The position numbers and the translations under genes were made by a program. The notes under the pieces were generated by a model. The model saw only the letters and a list, made by a program, of their open reading frames with translations, was not told the origin of the DNA and ran no database searches. Positions 35,460 through 43,945 of a stretch of 64,000 nt of DNA are shown here, piece by piece; positions within the stretch are counted from its first letter, which is position 1; every line of letters starts with the position of its first letter. The stretch is from contig CP007444.1 of the NCBI GenBank assembly GCA_000632805.1, positions 3,212,772 to 3,276,771 on the forward strand, given 5' to 3'. Source of the DNA: Dyella jiangningensis. GTDB lineage: Bacteria > Pseudomonadota > Gammaproteobacteria > Xanthomonadales > Rhodanobacteraceae.

Positions 35460-37550
35460 CTATCGGCCCAGCGCCTGTACCAGCCGCACACGGCGGTTGT
35501 CAGGCACCTCGTTGTAGGCCAGTACGTGCAGGTTCTGTGCCACGTGGCGCGTGAAGCGCGCGAGCCACGGACGAAGCTGCGGCGCGACCAGCAATACGGC
35601 CGGTTCGCCGCTCATTTCCTGCTTGCGCGCGGCGTCGGCCACGCCCTGCTGGAGACGATCCGCGAGGCCCGGCTCCACCGCGGCGCCCGCCACACCGCCG
35701 TTTGCGAGCGATCCCAGCAGGATCTGCTCCAGTTCCGGCGCCAGCGTGATGACCGGGATCTCGGTGCCCAGGCCGGTGATCTCCTGCACGATCTGGCGAC
35801 CCAGCGCCACGCGCACGGCGGCGGTGAGCGCGCCGGGATCCTGACTCTGGCTCGCGTGCTCCGCCAAGGATTCGACGATGGAGCGCATGTTGCGGATCGG
35901 CACCCGCTCGGCCAGCAGGTTCTGCATGACCTTGACCACCACGCCCAGCGACAGGCGCTTGGGCACCAGGTCTTCCACCAGCTTGGGCGCGGTCTGCGCG
36001 AGGCGGTCCAGCAGCTGCTGCACGTCCTGGTGACCCAGCAGCTCGTGCGCATGGCCCTGCAGGATGTGCGAAAGATGCGTGGCGATGACCGTGGCCGGGT
36101 CGACCACGGTGTAGCCCAGGCTCTGCGCCAGTTCGCGCTGGCCAGGCTCGATCCACATCGCTTCCAGGCCGAAGGCCGGATCGCGCGTGGGGATGCCGTG
36201 CAGGCCTTCCTGCACGCGGCCCGGGTTGATCGCCAGCAGGCGATCGTTGTGCACTTCGGCCTCGCCCATCGGCACGCCCATCAGGGTGATGCGATAGGTG
36301 TTGGGGCCGAGGTCGAGGTTGTCGCGAATGTGTACCGGCGGCACCAGGAAGCCCAGCTCCTGCGACAGCTTGCGGCGCACCGACTTGATGCGGCCCATCA
36401 GCTCGCCGCCCTGGTGCTGGTCCACCAGCGGAATCAAGCGATATCCCACTTCCAGGCCCAGCGGATCCACGCTCGCCACGTCTTCCCAACCCAGCTCGAT
36501 GCGCTCCACGGGCGCGACGGGCGGCGGCACTTCGGCGGCGATCTTCGCCACGCGTTCCTTGGCCTCGCGATCGCGCTTGACCATCAGGTACGAGGCGCCG
36601 CCGCAGGCACCGCCGAGCAGCAGGAAGGCAATGTTCGGCATGCCCGGGATCAGGCCCATCACGCCCAGCACCGCACCGGCCACGGCGAGCGCGCGCGGCT
36701 GGCCGAACACCTGGCCGATCACCTGCTTGCCCATGTCCTGCGCCTTGGATACGCGGGTCACGATCACCGCGGTGGCGATGGACAGCATCAGCGACGGCAC
36801 CTGCGCCACCAGACCGTCACCGATGGTGAGCAGCGTGTAGGTTTTGGCGGCGTCGCCGGCCGAAAGGCCGTGCTGCATCACGCCGACGAAGAAGCCGCCG
36901 ACGATGTTGATGATGAGGATCAGGATGCCCGCGGTGGCGTCGCCGCGCACGAACTTCGAGGCACCGTCCATCGAGCCGTAGAAATCCGCTTCCTCGCGCA
37001 CTTCCTGGCGACGGTCGCGCGCCTGCTCCTGGTTGAGCAGGCCGGCGTTGAGGTCCGCGTCGATGGCCATCTGCTTGCCGGGCATCGCGTCCAGGGTGAA
37101 GCGCGCCGTCACTTCGGACACGCGCGTGGCGCCCTTGGTCACCACCACGAAGTTGATGATGGTGAGGATGGCGAACACCACCAGGCCCACCGCGAAGTTG
37201 CCGCCAATGACGAACTCGCCGAACGCCTCGATCACCTTGCCTGCCGCGCCGGGGCCGTCATGGCCGTGCAGCAGCACCACGCGGGTGGAGGCGATGTTGA
37301 GCGCGAGGCGAAGCAAGGTCGCCATCAGCACCACGGTGGGAAACGCGGCGAATTCCAGCGGCCGCATCACGTAGATCACCGCCAGCAGGATCACCAGCGA
37401 CAACGCGATGTTGAAGCTGAAGAGCATGTCGAGGATGAAGGGCGGCAGCGGCAGCATCATCATCGCCAGCATGGCGAGCATGATGACGGGCGCTCCGACG
37501 CCGCGGCGTCCGAGTGACTTCAGGCTATCGATGGCGGTAGCGGTGGCCAT
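35460..37550 (-). CDS. flhA: Flagellar type III export gate protein FlhA
   Basis: 696 aa. Eight N-terminal membrane helices, including the FHIPEP region (VIMLAMLAMMMLPLPPFILD; TLLRLALNIASTRVVLLHG; FVIGGNFAVGLVVFAILTII; ARFTLDAMPGKQMAIDADLN). The large C-terminal cytosolic domain (about 340-696) docks chaperone-substrate complexes. Twelve bp from flhB. Confidence 0.97.
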   Translation of the reverse strand: MATATAIDSLKSLGRRGVGAPVIMLAMLAMMMLPLPPFILDMLFSFNIALSLVILLAVIYVMRPLEFAAFPTVVLMATLLRLALNIASTRVVLLHGHDGPGAAGKVIEAFGEFVIGGNFAVGLVVFAILTIINFVVVTKGATRVSEVTARFTLDAMPGKQMAIDADLNAGLLNQEQARDRRQEVREEADFYGSMDGASKFVRGDATAGILILIINIVGGFFVGVMQHGLSAGDAAKTYTLLTIGDGLVAQVPSLMLSIATAVIVTRVSKAQDMGKQVIGQVFGQPRALAVAGAVLGVMGLIPGMPNIAFLLLGGACGGASYLMVKRDREAKERVAKIAAEVPPPVAPVERIELGWEDVASVDPLGLEVGYRLIPLVDQHQGGELMGRIKSVRRKLSQELGFLVPPVHIRDNLDLGPNTYRITLMGVPMGEAEVHNDRLLAINPGRVQEGLHGIPTRDPAFGLEAMWIEPGQRELAQSLGYTVVDPATVIATHLSHILQGHAHELLGHQDVQQLLDRLAQTAPKLVEDLVPKRLSLGVVVKVMQNLLAERVPIRNMRSIVESLAEHASQSQDPGALTAAVRVALGRQIVQEITGLGTEIPVITLAPELEQILLGSLANGGVAGAAVEPGLADRLQQGVADAARKQEMSGEPAVLLVAPQLRPWLARFTRHVAQNLHVLAYNEVPDNRRVRLVQALGR

Positions 37551-37562
37551 TCACTGTTTCCG

Positions 37563-38699
37563 TCAGAACTTGTAGGGACCCATCAGGTCCGGATCGACAT
37601 CGGGCGTGGGCGCTTTCGGCGCCTGCTCGCCACGTGCGGCGGCCTGCTTGAGCTGGAACACGTAAGCGAGCACCTGCGCCACGGCGACATACAGCGACGA
37701 GGGAATCTCGCGATCGAGCTGGGTGGTGGCATACAAGGCGCGTGCCAACGGCGGCGCTTCCACCGTGGGAATGCGATGGCTGCCGGCAACGAGGCGAATC
37801 TGCATCGCCATTTCGTCCAGGCCCTTGGCGATCACGCGCGGCGCGCCCATGCGGCCTTCGTCGTAGCGCAGCGCCACGGCGAAGTGGGTGGGGTTGGTGA
37901 TCACCACGTCGGCCTTGGGCAGCTCCTGCATCATGCGCTTGCGCGCCATCTGGAACTGCATCTGGCGGATGCGGCCCTTGAGCTCCGGGTTGCCGTCGCT
38001 TTCCTTCGCCTCGTCCTTCAGTTCCTGGCGCGTCATGCGCAGGCGCTTGGCGTGGTCGAACTTCTGGTACAGCGCGTCCGCGCCGCCGATCAAGGCCAGC
38101 ACGCTACCGAACAGCAACGCACCATGGCCGAGCAGGCCCATGGCCTTGAGCATGCCGTGGCCGACGTCGCCGTGACCGGTCGCCATCAGGTCGCCCTGCC
38201 AGTTCTTCAGCACCATCACCAGCACGGCGCCGATCAGCAGCAGCTTCAGCAGCGACTTGCCGAGCTCGACCAGGCCGCGCATGGCGAAGATGCGGCCCAG
38301 GCCTTCGATGGGATTGAGCCGCTCGAACTTCGGCTGCAGCGCCTCCGCACTGAAATTGAGGCCGCCGAGCAGCACCGGCGCGGCCAGCGCGGCGAGTACC
38401 GTCGCCAGCGCCACCGGCGCGAACAGCAACATCGCCTCGCGCAGCGCGAGGCCCAGCACGCGGGCGGGCAGCGCATCGCTGAACAACGCATCGCGACCGT
38501 AGGTGAGCCCGAAACCGTAGATGCGGCGCACATGCTCCATGGAGTGCTCGCCGCCGCTGATCAATGCCGAGATGCCCGCCAGCACCACCACCGCGCCGGA
38601 GAGATCACGCGATCGCGGTACGTCGCCTTTCTCACGCGCCTCGCGAAGTCGTTTTTCTGAAGGTTGTTCGGTGCGGTCTTCGGCGTCATGCTCGGCCAT
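37563..38699 (-). CDS. flhB: Flagellar export switch protein FlhB
   Basis: 378 aa. N-terminal EDRTEQPSEKRLREAREKGD, four membrane helices, then a cytosolic domain with the autocleavage site NPTH (VVITNPTHFAVALRYDEG) near residue 266. Cleavage between N and P switches export from hook/rod to filament substrates. Acts with FliK. Confidence 0.97.
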   Translation of the reverse strand: MAEHDAEDRTEQPSEKRLREAREKGDVPRSRDLSGAVVVLAGISALISGGEHSMEHVRRIYGFGLTYGRDALFSDALPARVLGLALREAMLLFAPVALATVLAALAAPVLLGGLNFSAEALQPKFERLNPIEGLGRIFAMRGLVELGKSLLKLLLIGAVLVMVLKNWQGDLMATGHGDVGHGMLKAMGLLGHGALLFGSVLALIGGADALYQKFDHAKRLRMTRQELKDEAKESDGNPELKGRIRQMQFQMARKRMMQELPKADVVITNPTHFAVALRYDEGRMGAPRVIAKGLDEMAMQIRLVAGSHRIPTVEAPPLARALYATTQLDREIPSSLYVAVAQVLAYVFQLKQAAARGEQAPKAPTPDVDPDLMGPYKF

Positions 38700-38711
38700 G
38701 GTGCGGACTCC

Positions 38712-39482
38712 TTATCCACCCACCAGCTCGTGCATCAGCGTCCATGCGCTGTTCTGCAACGAATCGAACGCACCCGGCACGCTGCGCAACGACAGCCACA
38801 GCGCCACGAAACCGAGAGTCACCGTGATCGGGAAACCCACCGCGAAGAGATTCATCGACGGCGCCGCGCGACTGATCGCGGCAAAGCCTATGTTGACCAT
38901 CAACAGCGATGTCATCGCGGGCAAGGCCACGCGCACCGCGCCACCGAACAGGTGCACCGCGAACAGCAGGATGGCGTGCAGGCCGTTGGCGTCGATCACC
39001 GCGTGGCCCGGCGGCAAGGTGTGGAAACTGTCCGCGAGCAGTGCGATCAGACGCAGATGGCCGTCCATCGCGAGAAACAGCAAGGTCACGATCAACAGGT
39101 AGAACTGGCTGAGCACGGGCGAGCTGCCCCCACCGCGCGGGTCCACCGTTTCGGCAAAACCCAGGCTCATGCTCTGCCCCACCAGCTGACCACCGAACGA
39201 CACCGCCTCGAACACCAGCTTCAGCACGAAACCCACGGCGGCGCCGATCAAGACCTGGCTCACCATGGTGGCGACACCATCGGCGGACATCAGGTCGATG
39301 CTGGTCGGCGCGAGCGGTGCCAGCACGAAGGCGAGGATCAGCATGACGGCGAGACGGATGCGCGGGGGTACCACCTTGTCGCCGAATACCGGCGCCATCA
39401 GGAACAAGCCGCCGACACGTCCCATGGCCCACAGCAGCGAACCCAGCAGCTGTTGGATCTGGGCGTAATCGACGCTGGTCAC
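38712..39482 (-). CDS. fliR: Flagellar export gate protein FliR
   Basis: 256 aa with six hydrophobic helices (LGSLLWAMGRVGGLFLMAPV; AVMLILAFVLAPLAP; VLIGAAVGFVLKLVFEAV; FYLLIVTLLFLAMDGHLRLI). Component of the FliPQR export channel. The start overlaps the fliQ stop by 4 bp. Confidence 0.96.
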   Translation of the reverse strand: MTSVDYAQIQQLLGSLLWAMGRVGGLFLMAPVFGDKVVPPRIRLAVMLILAFVLAPLAPTSIDLMSADGVATMVSQVLIGAAVGFVLKLVFEAVSFGGQLVGQSMSLGFAETVDPRGGGSSPVLSQFYLLIVTLLFLAMDGHLRLIALLADSFHTLPPGHAVIDANGLHAILLFAVHLFGGAVRVALPAMTSLLMVNIGFAAISRAAPSMNLFAVGFPITVTLGFVALWLSLRSVPGAFDSLQNSAWTLMHELVGG

Positions 39483-39748
39483 TTCACCGCCCCGGGCAGG
39501 CTCTCGATCAGCTGGCGCGTGAACTGCACCAGCGTGCGCAGCATCCAGGGGCCGGCGATCAGCGCAACCGCGGCCATGGCGATGACCTTGGGGATGAAGC
39601 TCAGGGTCATTTCGTTGATCTGCGTGGCGGCCTGCACCACGCCGATGACGAGGCCCACCAGCAACGCGGTGAGCAAAAGCGGCGCAGCGATCATCATCGC
39701 GACATAGAGCGCATGCTGGCCGAATTCGATGACGGACTCAGGCGTCAT
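39479..39748 (-). CDS. fliQ: Flagellar export gate protein FliQ
   Basis: 89 aa, two membrane helices: MTPESVIEFGQHALYVAMMI ... LTALLVGLVIGVVQAATQIN and FIPKVIAMAAVALIAGPWML. The ATG at 39748 has GGAG 6-7 nt upstream; a GTG six codons earlier is less likely. Unusually, it is separated from fliP by a 168-bp repeat-filled gap. Confidence 0.96.
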   Translation of the reverse strand: MTPESVIEFGQHALYVAMMIAAPLLLTALLVGLVIGVVQAATQINEMTLSFIPKVIAMAAVALIAGPWMLRTLVQFTRQLIESLPGAVK

Positions 39749-39765
39749 GGCGCACTCCGTCTTCA

Positions 39766-39903
39766 CTCCCCTTAGGGCGGGGTGGGGTGAGGGGTTGGGG
39801 CTGGCAAGGGAGGTTGTTGTCTTCGCTCTGGCGCTGGAAATGAAGCGCCACCGCTAGCACCCGCCCCTCACCCCGGCCCTCTCCCCAGAGGGGAGAGGGA
39901 GAA
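39766..39903. repeat. Palindromic C/G-tract repeat doublet between fliP and fliQ
   Basis: Two facing arms: a G-rich arm with GGGGTGGGGTGAGGGG (about 39778-39797), and CCCCTCACCCCGGCCC followed by a perfect CTCTCCCC-AGA-GGGGAGAG hairpin (39879-39897). Similar sequence recurs at 43571-43640. Typical of dispersed intergenic repeats of Xanthomonadales. Confidence 0.7.
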
Positions 39904-39916
39904 AACAGCTGCGCGT

Positions 39917-40702
39917 TCACGAGTAGAAACTCCCCGCCAGCGTCCCCAGCAACAGCGTCCACCCATCCACCAGCACGAACAGCATGATCTTGAATGGCAG
40001 CGAGATGATCGCGGGCGACACCATCATCATGCCCATCGACATCAGCACGCTCGCCACCACCAGGTCAATGATCAGGAACGGGATAAACAGCAGGAAGCCC
40101 ATCTGGAACGCGGTCTTCAGCTCGCTGGTGACGAACGCGGGCATCGCCACGCGGAACGGCACGTCGTCCTTGCTCGCATAGGGCTTCTCGTTCGCCAGGT
40201 GCGTGAAGAGCTGCAGGTCGGCGTCGCGCGTCTGGTCCAGCATGAAGCGCTTGAACGGTGCTGCCGCGGCGGGCACCGCCTGCTCGGCGGACATCTGGCC
40301 GTCCATATACGGCTTCACGCCGTCGGTGTACGCATGCGACAGCACCGGCTGCATCACGAACAGCGTGAGGAACAGCGACAGGCCCAGCAGGATCTGGTTG
40401 GACGGCGTGGACTGCGTGCCCAGCGCCTGCCTCAAAAAGCCGAGCACGATGATGATGCGCGTGAACGACGTCATCATCAGCAGCACGGCGGGCAGCAGCG
40501 TGAGCACCGTCATCAGTGCCAGTACTTGCAGCGACAGCGTCCAGTTCTGCGCGCCACCCGGTGCGTTCTGCACGGTCAGCACGGGAATGCCCGCGGGCGA
40601 CGCCGGCATGCTCGGCATGGCGGGCATGGCGGGCGCGGCCCAGGCAAACATGGGCGCCAGCAGCAGAGCCAGCAGGACGATGAAACGGGCGTACTTCTTC
40701 AT
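39917..40702 (-). CDS. fliP: Flagellar export gate protein FliP
   Basis: 261 aa. Cleavable signal peptide (MKKYARFIVLLALLLAPMFA), Met/Pro/Ala-rich spacer, then the FliP core with VLTLLPAVLLMMTSFTRIII, FLRQALGTQSTPSNQILLGL, FLLFIPFLIIDLVVASVLMS and LPFKIMLFVLVDGW. The start overlaps the fliO stop by 4 bp. Confidence 0.97.
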   Translation of the reverse strand: MKKYARFIVLLALLLAPMFAWAAPAMPAMPSMPASPAGIPVLTVQNAPGGAQNWTLSLQVLALMTVLTLLPAVLLMMTSFTRIIIVLGFLRQALGTQSTPSNQILLGLSLFLTLFVMQPVLSHAYTDGVKPYMDGQMSAEQAVPAAAAPFKRFMLDQTRDADLQLFTHLANEKPYASKDDVPFRVAMPAFVTSELKTAFQMGFLLFIPFLIIDLVVASVLMSMGMMMVSPAIISLPFKIMLFVLVDGWTLLLGTLAGSFYS

Positions 40703-41076
40703 GGCGTGCGCTTCCAGCGGGCGAGCACATCGCCAAATCCGGGCATCGGTGGCGTCGGCGTTTCTTCCGGCGCGGCCCCTTCGTACACGTGCAACGTCCG
40801 CATGCCGCCCTGGCCGACACCCACCAGCAGGCGCTTGCCGTCGGCATCGATCAACAACAGGCGATCGCGCGCGCCGACGGCCATGGTCTCGACGCAACGC
40901 AGGCGGCGACCGCCCGGCGAGGTGCGTGCCTGCAGGCGACGGCTGAGCCAGCCCGCGGCGAAGATCAGCGCGACGATGCCGAGCAGGCTCAGCACGACGC
41001 GCACCAGTTCGCCACCGGCATTGATTTCCGGCGCGGCGGCGACCGGCAGGGCGAGAGCTAACAACATCGGACTCAC
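40699..41076 (-). CDS. fliO: Flagellar assembly protein FliO
   Basis: About 125 aa. Membrane helix LVRVVLSLLGIVALIFAAGW, then a soluble segment (RRLRCVETMAVGARDRLLLI, LLVGVGQGGMRTLHVYEG). Chaperones FliP ring assembly. Either the GTG at 41076, overlapping the fliN stop as GTGA, or the ATG three codons later with GGTGAG nearby may be the start. Confidence 0.9.
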   Translation of the reverse strand: MSPMLLALALPVAAAPEINAGGELVRVVLSLLGIVALIFAAGWLSRRLQARTSPGGRRLRCVETMAVGARDRLLLIDADGKRLLVGVGQGGMRTLHVYEGAAPEETPTPPMPGFGDVLARWKRTP

Positions 41077-41408
41077 CGCAGCTTGCGCACGCGTTCGGCG
41101 GGACTGATCACGTCGGTGAGACGGATACCGAAGCGCTCGTTGATCACCACCACTTCGCCGTGGGCCACCAGCGTGCCGTTGACGAACACGTCCAGCGGTT
41201 CGCCGGCGGAGCGGTCCAGTTCCACCACCGAGCCCTGGTTGAGCTGCAGCAGGTTGCGGATGCTGATGCGCGTGCGGCCGACTTCCATCGCCAGCGTCAC
41301 GGGCACATCGAGAATCATGTCCAGGTTGACGTCAGCGCCTTCCGCGACGGGTGCAGTCAGCGGATCGAACTCGACGCGCTGGGTCGAGGCGTCATTGGTC
41401 GGGATCAT
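41073..41408 (-). CDS. fliN: Flagellar motor switch protein FliN
   Basis: 111 aa. SpoA domain: LDMILDVPVTLAMEVGRTRI, LLQLNQGSVVELDRSAGEPL, VFVNGTLVAHGEVVVINERF. Forms the C-ring base with FliM and FliG. ATG overlaps the fliM stop by 4 bp. Confidence 0.97.
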   Translation of the reverse strand: MIPTNDASTQRVEFDPLTAPVAEGADVNLDMILDVPVTLAMEVGRTRISIRNLLQLNQGSVVELDRSAGEPLDVFVNGTLVAHGEVVVINERFGIRLTDVISPAERVRKLR

Positions 41409-42421
41409 GCGAGGGTTTTCTCCGTAACGAGTTCGGTCGACAGGCGCATTTCGCGGCGGCCTGTCTGGGCGTGGAAACGAATGGCGTTGTGGCCGCTGGA
41501 CTGGCCGTAGCGTCCGCGGAACACCGGCACGTCTTCGGCGAAAACCGTGCACAGTTCCGGCAGCTGGATGGGAAGGACGTCGCCCGGGCGCATCTGCAGG
41601 AATTCGCCGATGCTCAGGCGCGTTTCCAGCAGCAGCGCGCTGAGTTCGACCTCGGCGTCGAGCACTTCGTCCTGCAGCGTTTCGGCCCAGCGATCGTCGC
41701 GATCGACGCGATCGCTCTGCACGCCGGCATCGAGCAGCGTGCGGATCGGCTCCACCATGGCGTAAGGCAAGGTGAGATGCACTTCGCCGCCACCGCCGTC
41801 GAGCTCGACATGGAACTTGGAGACCACCACCGTTTCGGTGGGGCTCACGATGTTGGCGAACTGCGGGTTGATCTCGGAGTTGAGGTACTCGAAATTCAGC
41901 GGCAGCACCGGCGCCCATGCCTCGGTCATCGCCGTGAACAGCTCGGCGAGCATGATCTGGATGACGCGGTTTTCGGTGGCCGTGAAATCGCGACCCTCGA
42001 TGCGCGCATGGAAGCGACCGTCGCCGCCGAAGAAGTTGTCGATGACGGTGAACACCAGGCGCGGCTCCATCACCACCAGCGCCGTGCCGCGCAGCGGCTT
42101 GATGCGCACCAGGTTCAGGTTGCTGGGCACGGCCAGAGCGTGCACATATTCGGCGAACTTGATCATCTTCACGCCGAGCACCGACACCTCGCAGGTCTTG
42201 CGCAGCACGCCGAAGATGGCTGTGCGGAAGAAACGCGCGAAGCGGTCGTTCACCATTTCCAGCGTCGGCAGGCGGCCGCGCACGATGCGATCCTGCTGGG
42301 TGAAGTCGTACGAGATCACCGCATCAGGCGGCAACGGCTCGTCATTGCCCGTCTCGACGGCGCCACTACCCACGCCGTCGAGCAGGGCGTCGATTTCTTC
42401 CTGTGAAAGCAGGTCGCTCAT
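41405..42421 (-). CDS. fliM: Flagellar motor switch protein FliM
   Basis: 338 aa. N-terminal CheY-P-binding peptide LLSQEEIDALLDG, CheC-like middle domain (LRGTALVVMEPRLVFTVIDN, FFGG), and C-terminal SpoA domain (LSIGEFLQMRPGDVLPIQLP). Twelve bp downstream of fliL. Confidence 0.97.
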   Translation of the reverse strand: MSDLLSQEEIDALLDGVGSGAVETGNDEPLPPDAVISYDFTQQDRIVRGRLPTLEMVNDRFARFFRTAIFGVLRKTCEVSVLGVKMIKFAEYVHALAVPSNLNLVRIKPLRGTALVVMEPRLVFTVIDNFFGGDGRFHARIEGRDFTATENRVIQIMLAELFTAMTEAWAPVLPLNFEYLNSEINPQFANIVSPTETVVVSKFHVELDGGGGEVHLTLPYAMVEPIRTLLDAGVQSDRVDRDDRWAETLQDEVLDAEVELSALLLETRLSIGEFLQMRPGDVLPIQLPELCTVFAEDVPVFRGRYGQSSGHNAIRFHAQTGRREMRLSTELVTEKTLA

Positions 42422-42433
42422 GGCATGGCTCCG

Positions 42434-42931
42434 TCACTGCATCACGAAGCTGGTGAAGTACAGCGCTTCGATGCCGGGGCGGCCCAGGCGCTGCTCGACG
42501 ATCTTGCGCACGGCGGCGAGCGCATCGGCCTGCAGCTTCTGCTTGCCGGCGGCGTCGCTGAGGATGGTGTAGTCCTGGCTGCTGAACAGCATGACCATGG
42601 CATTGCGGATCACCGGCTCCGCTTCCTTGGCGGAAGCGAGCGCGGCGGCATCGTGCGACATCAGGCTCACGCCCACCTGCAGGAAGCGCATGGACTGGTC
42701 GTCCTTGAAGTTCACGACGAACGGCGGGTCCATCGGCAGGTACTGCTCCTGCTTGGAGAGCACCACCTTCGGTTCTTCCGGCGCATTGCCGTGCGAGGAC
42801 TTGCCAAGCAGCAGGTAGGCGCACGCGCCACCCAGCGCCAGCAGCGCCACGCCCATGATGATCACCACCTTGGAACCGCCCTTCTTCTGCGGGGCGCTCG
42901 TGGTTTCCGTCGTCTGCTCGTTCTGAGCCAT
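42434..42931 (-). CDS. fliL: Flagellar basal-body protein FliL
   Basis: 165 aa. Short cytosolic tail, one membrane helix (VVIIMGVALLALGGACAYLL), and a periplasmic stomatin-like domain (YLPMDPPFVVNFKDDQSMRF, LSDAAGKQKLQADALAAVRK, ALYFTSFVMQ). Surrounds the stator. First gene of the fliLMNOPQR-flhB unit, with a sigma-54 promoter 64 bp upstream. Confidence 0.95.
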   Translation of the reverse strand: MAQNEQTTETTSAPQKKGGSKVVIIMGVALLALGGACAYLLLGKSSHGNAPEEPKVVLSKQEQYLPMDPPFVVNFKDDQSMRFLQVGVSLMSHDAAALASAKEAEPVIRNAMVMLFSSQDYTILSDAAGKQKLQADALAAVRKIVEQRLGRPGIEALYFTSFVMQ

Positions 42932-42994
42932 GCCAGTACCTGTCCGTTTTCCGAATGTCTTGGCCACCGATGCGGCGGCCTCCGACTGTTCGAT

Positions 42995-43010
42995 AGCAAG
43001 CGCCATGCCA
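42995..43010 (-). promoter_or_regulatory. Sigma-54 promoter of fliL operon
   Basis: The minus strand reads TGGCATGGCGCTTGCT, matching TGGCACG-N4-TTGCW at all but one position. It lies 64 bp upstream of the fliL ATG. FleQ with RpoN is the expected activator. Confidence 0.8.
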
Positions 43011-43147
43011 TCGACGGAAAACGTTGTAGGGACTGGGTTTGCAGGCCAACACCGTAACCAGGCGGCGCTTTCTTGACGCGCGACGGAGTTCGCTCGCGTC
43101 GCGATGATGGCGGCTGACGGAAGCCCGTCGCCCCGGCCTCGCCCCTT

Positions 43148-43172
43148 TGTAGGAGCGCACCCTGTGCGCGAC
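43148..43172 (+). repeat. REP-like element copy A
   Basis: TGTAGGAGCGCACCCTGTGC-type sequence with an internal GCGCAC..GTGCGC palindrome. First of six copies in the window. Confidence 0.8.
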
Positions 43173-43189
43173 AGCCTTTCGCGCCGGTC

Positions 43190-43216
43190 GTCATCCCGGC
43201 GCAGGCCGGGATCCAG
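43190..43216. repeat. ATCCCGGC/GCCGGGAT hairpin element
   Basis: GTCATCCCGGCGCAGGCCGG followed by GATCCAG: a perfect 8-bp inverted repeat (43193-43212) of the widespread CATCCCGGC-type intergenic repeat. Confidence 0.7.
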
Positions 43217-43299
43217 TTGCACCAGTCTTCGGTCGTCGCGTTCCCGCCAGCTTGCCGCCTACGCGGCGGGCGTTTCGACGTCCTGCCGGCCGCCGAGTC

Positions 43300-43420
43300 A
43301 CTTTTCTTTTGCTGGCCCACGCACGCGCTCTTGGCGTGCGAACGGCGAAGCCGGCCCGAAGGGCGGAGGGCGGAACGCCCGGAGTCAAAGAAAAGTAACC
43401 CAAAGAAAACGGCCTTCAGA
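43300..43420. repeat. Imperfect inverted element with CACTTTTCTTT arms
   Basis: The left arm CACTTTTCTTTTGCTGGCC (about 43308) and right arm AAAGAAAAGTAACCCAAAGA (about 43389) are partly inverted copies enclosing GC-rich secondary hairpins (GGCGGAGGGCGGAACGCC). It resembles multicopy intergenic repeats of Xanthomonadales. Confidence 0.6.
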
Positions 43421-43570
43421 GCAAGGGCTCGTAGCGATATGAGGAATAGAGCCTGAGGACTGCGGCCAAGCGGGATACGCTCGTTACTACCTCGAACGAA
43501 GCCGCTACACCGCAACGCGCCGTAGCGAAGAGGGCTTAAAGCCACTTCGTTCGTTGCCTCGGTTCCTGAC

Positions 43571-43640
43571 TTCTCCCTCTCCCCTTCCGGGGAAAGGGCT
43601 GGGGCATTGCCACCTTTACGGTGGTGAGGGGCGGGTGCTC
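43571..43640. repeat. C/G-tract repeat, second copy
   Basis: CTCCCTCTCCCCTTCCGGGG leading into GAGGGGCGGGTGCTC; shares its arms with the fliP/fliQ doublet at 39766-39903. Encloses a short CCACC-TTTAC-GGTGG hairpin. Confidence 0.65.
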
Positions 43641-43730
43641 GCGAAAGCCTTGCCTATCTGTATAGGTCGCCCCGGCACACAGCTATCGCCGGATCCGCCC
43701 GCGACGACCGCTCCCTGAAACACACCGCAT

Positions 43731-43753
43731 GCGCACTGGGTGCGCTCCTACCA
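43731..43753 (-). repeat. REP-like element copy B
   Basis: The plus strand reads GCGCACTGGGTGCGCTCCTA, the reverse orientation of copy A with one change in the centre. Confidence 0.75.
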
Positions 43754-43788
43754 CGATGCGCGACGCACCACTCCACGCTGCCCCACCT

Positions 43789-43928
43789 TGTGGGAGCGCA
43801 CCCTGTGCGCGACCGCGGCGTCGGGGCGTCACCCTCGATTTTCGATGGTCGCCAGGCGCCGCGGTTATTCGCGACGGCCATCCCCTGCGGCATCAGCCCT
43901 GCAGCCGCGCACAGGGTGCGCTCCCACA
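43789..43928. repeat. REPIN-like inverted pair, copies C and D
   Basis: Copy C (43789-43813, plus: TGTGGGAGCGCACCCTGTGC) and copy D (43906-43928, minus) face each other around 92 bp, immediately downstream of the fliK stop. The whole 140-bp unit could fold into a cruciform. Confidence 0.8.
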
Positions 43929-43945
43929 GTGGAAGAGTTTGGTTG

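Larger units (their letters stand above)
42932..43945. other. 1-kb gene-free spacer between fliK and fliL, packed with repeats
   Basis: Besides the fliL promoter it holds four copies of a GTGGGAGCGCACCC-type REP (43148, 43731, 43789, 43906) and an ATCCCGGC/GCCGGGAT hairpin. It also holds a roughly 110-bp inverted element with CACTTTTCTTT / AAAGAAAAGT arms, and a C/G-tract repeat at 43571. Open frames across it are repeat-derived; I see no gene. Confidence 0.7.

Noticed and set aside
33852-37517. 1221-residue open frame on the plus strand
   Set aside because: Exactly antisense to flhF and flhA; His/Arg/Gln-rich composition is the mirror of GC-rich third positions. Not a gene.
42862-43545. 227-residue minus-strand frame upstream of fliL
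   Set aside because: Translates REP and other repeats (phrases such as CRAQGALLQRGEAG recur at other repeat copies). FliL itself starts at 42931.
43148-43928. Possible CRISPR-like array of GGGAGCGCACCC repeats
   Set aside because: Copies alternate in orientation, spacing is irregular and no cas genes are present; they are REP-type elements.
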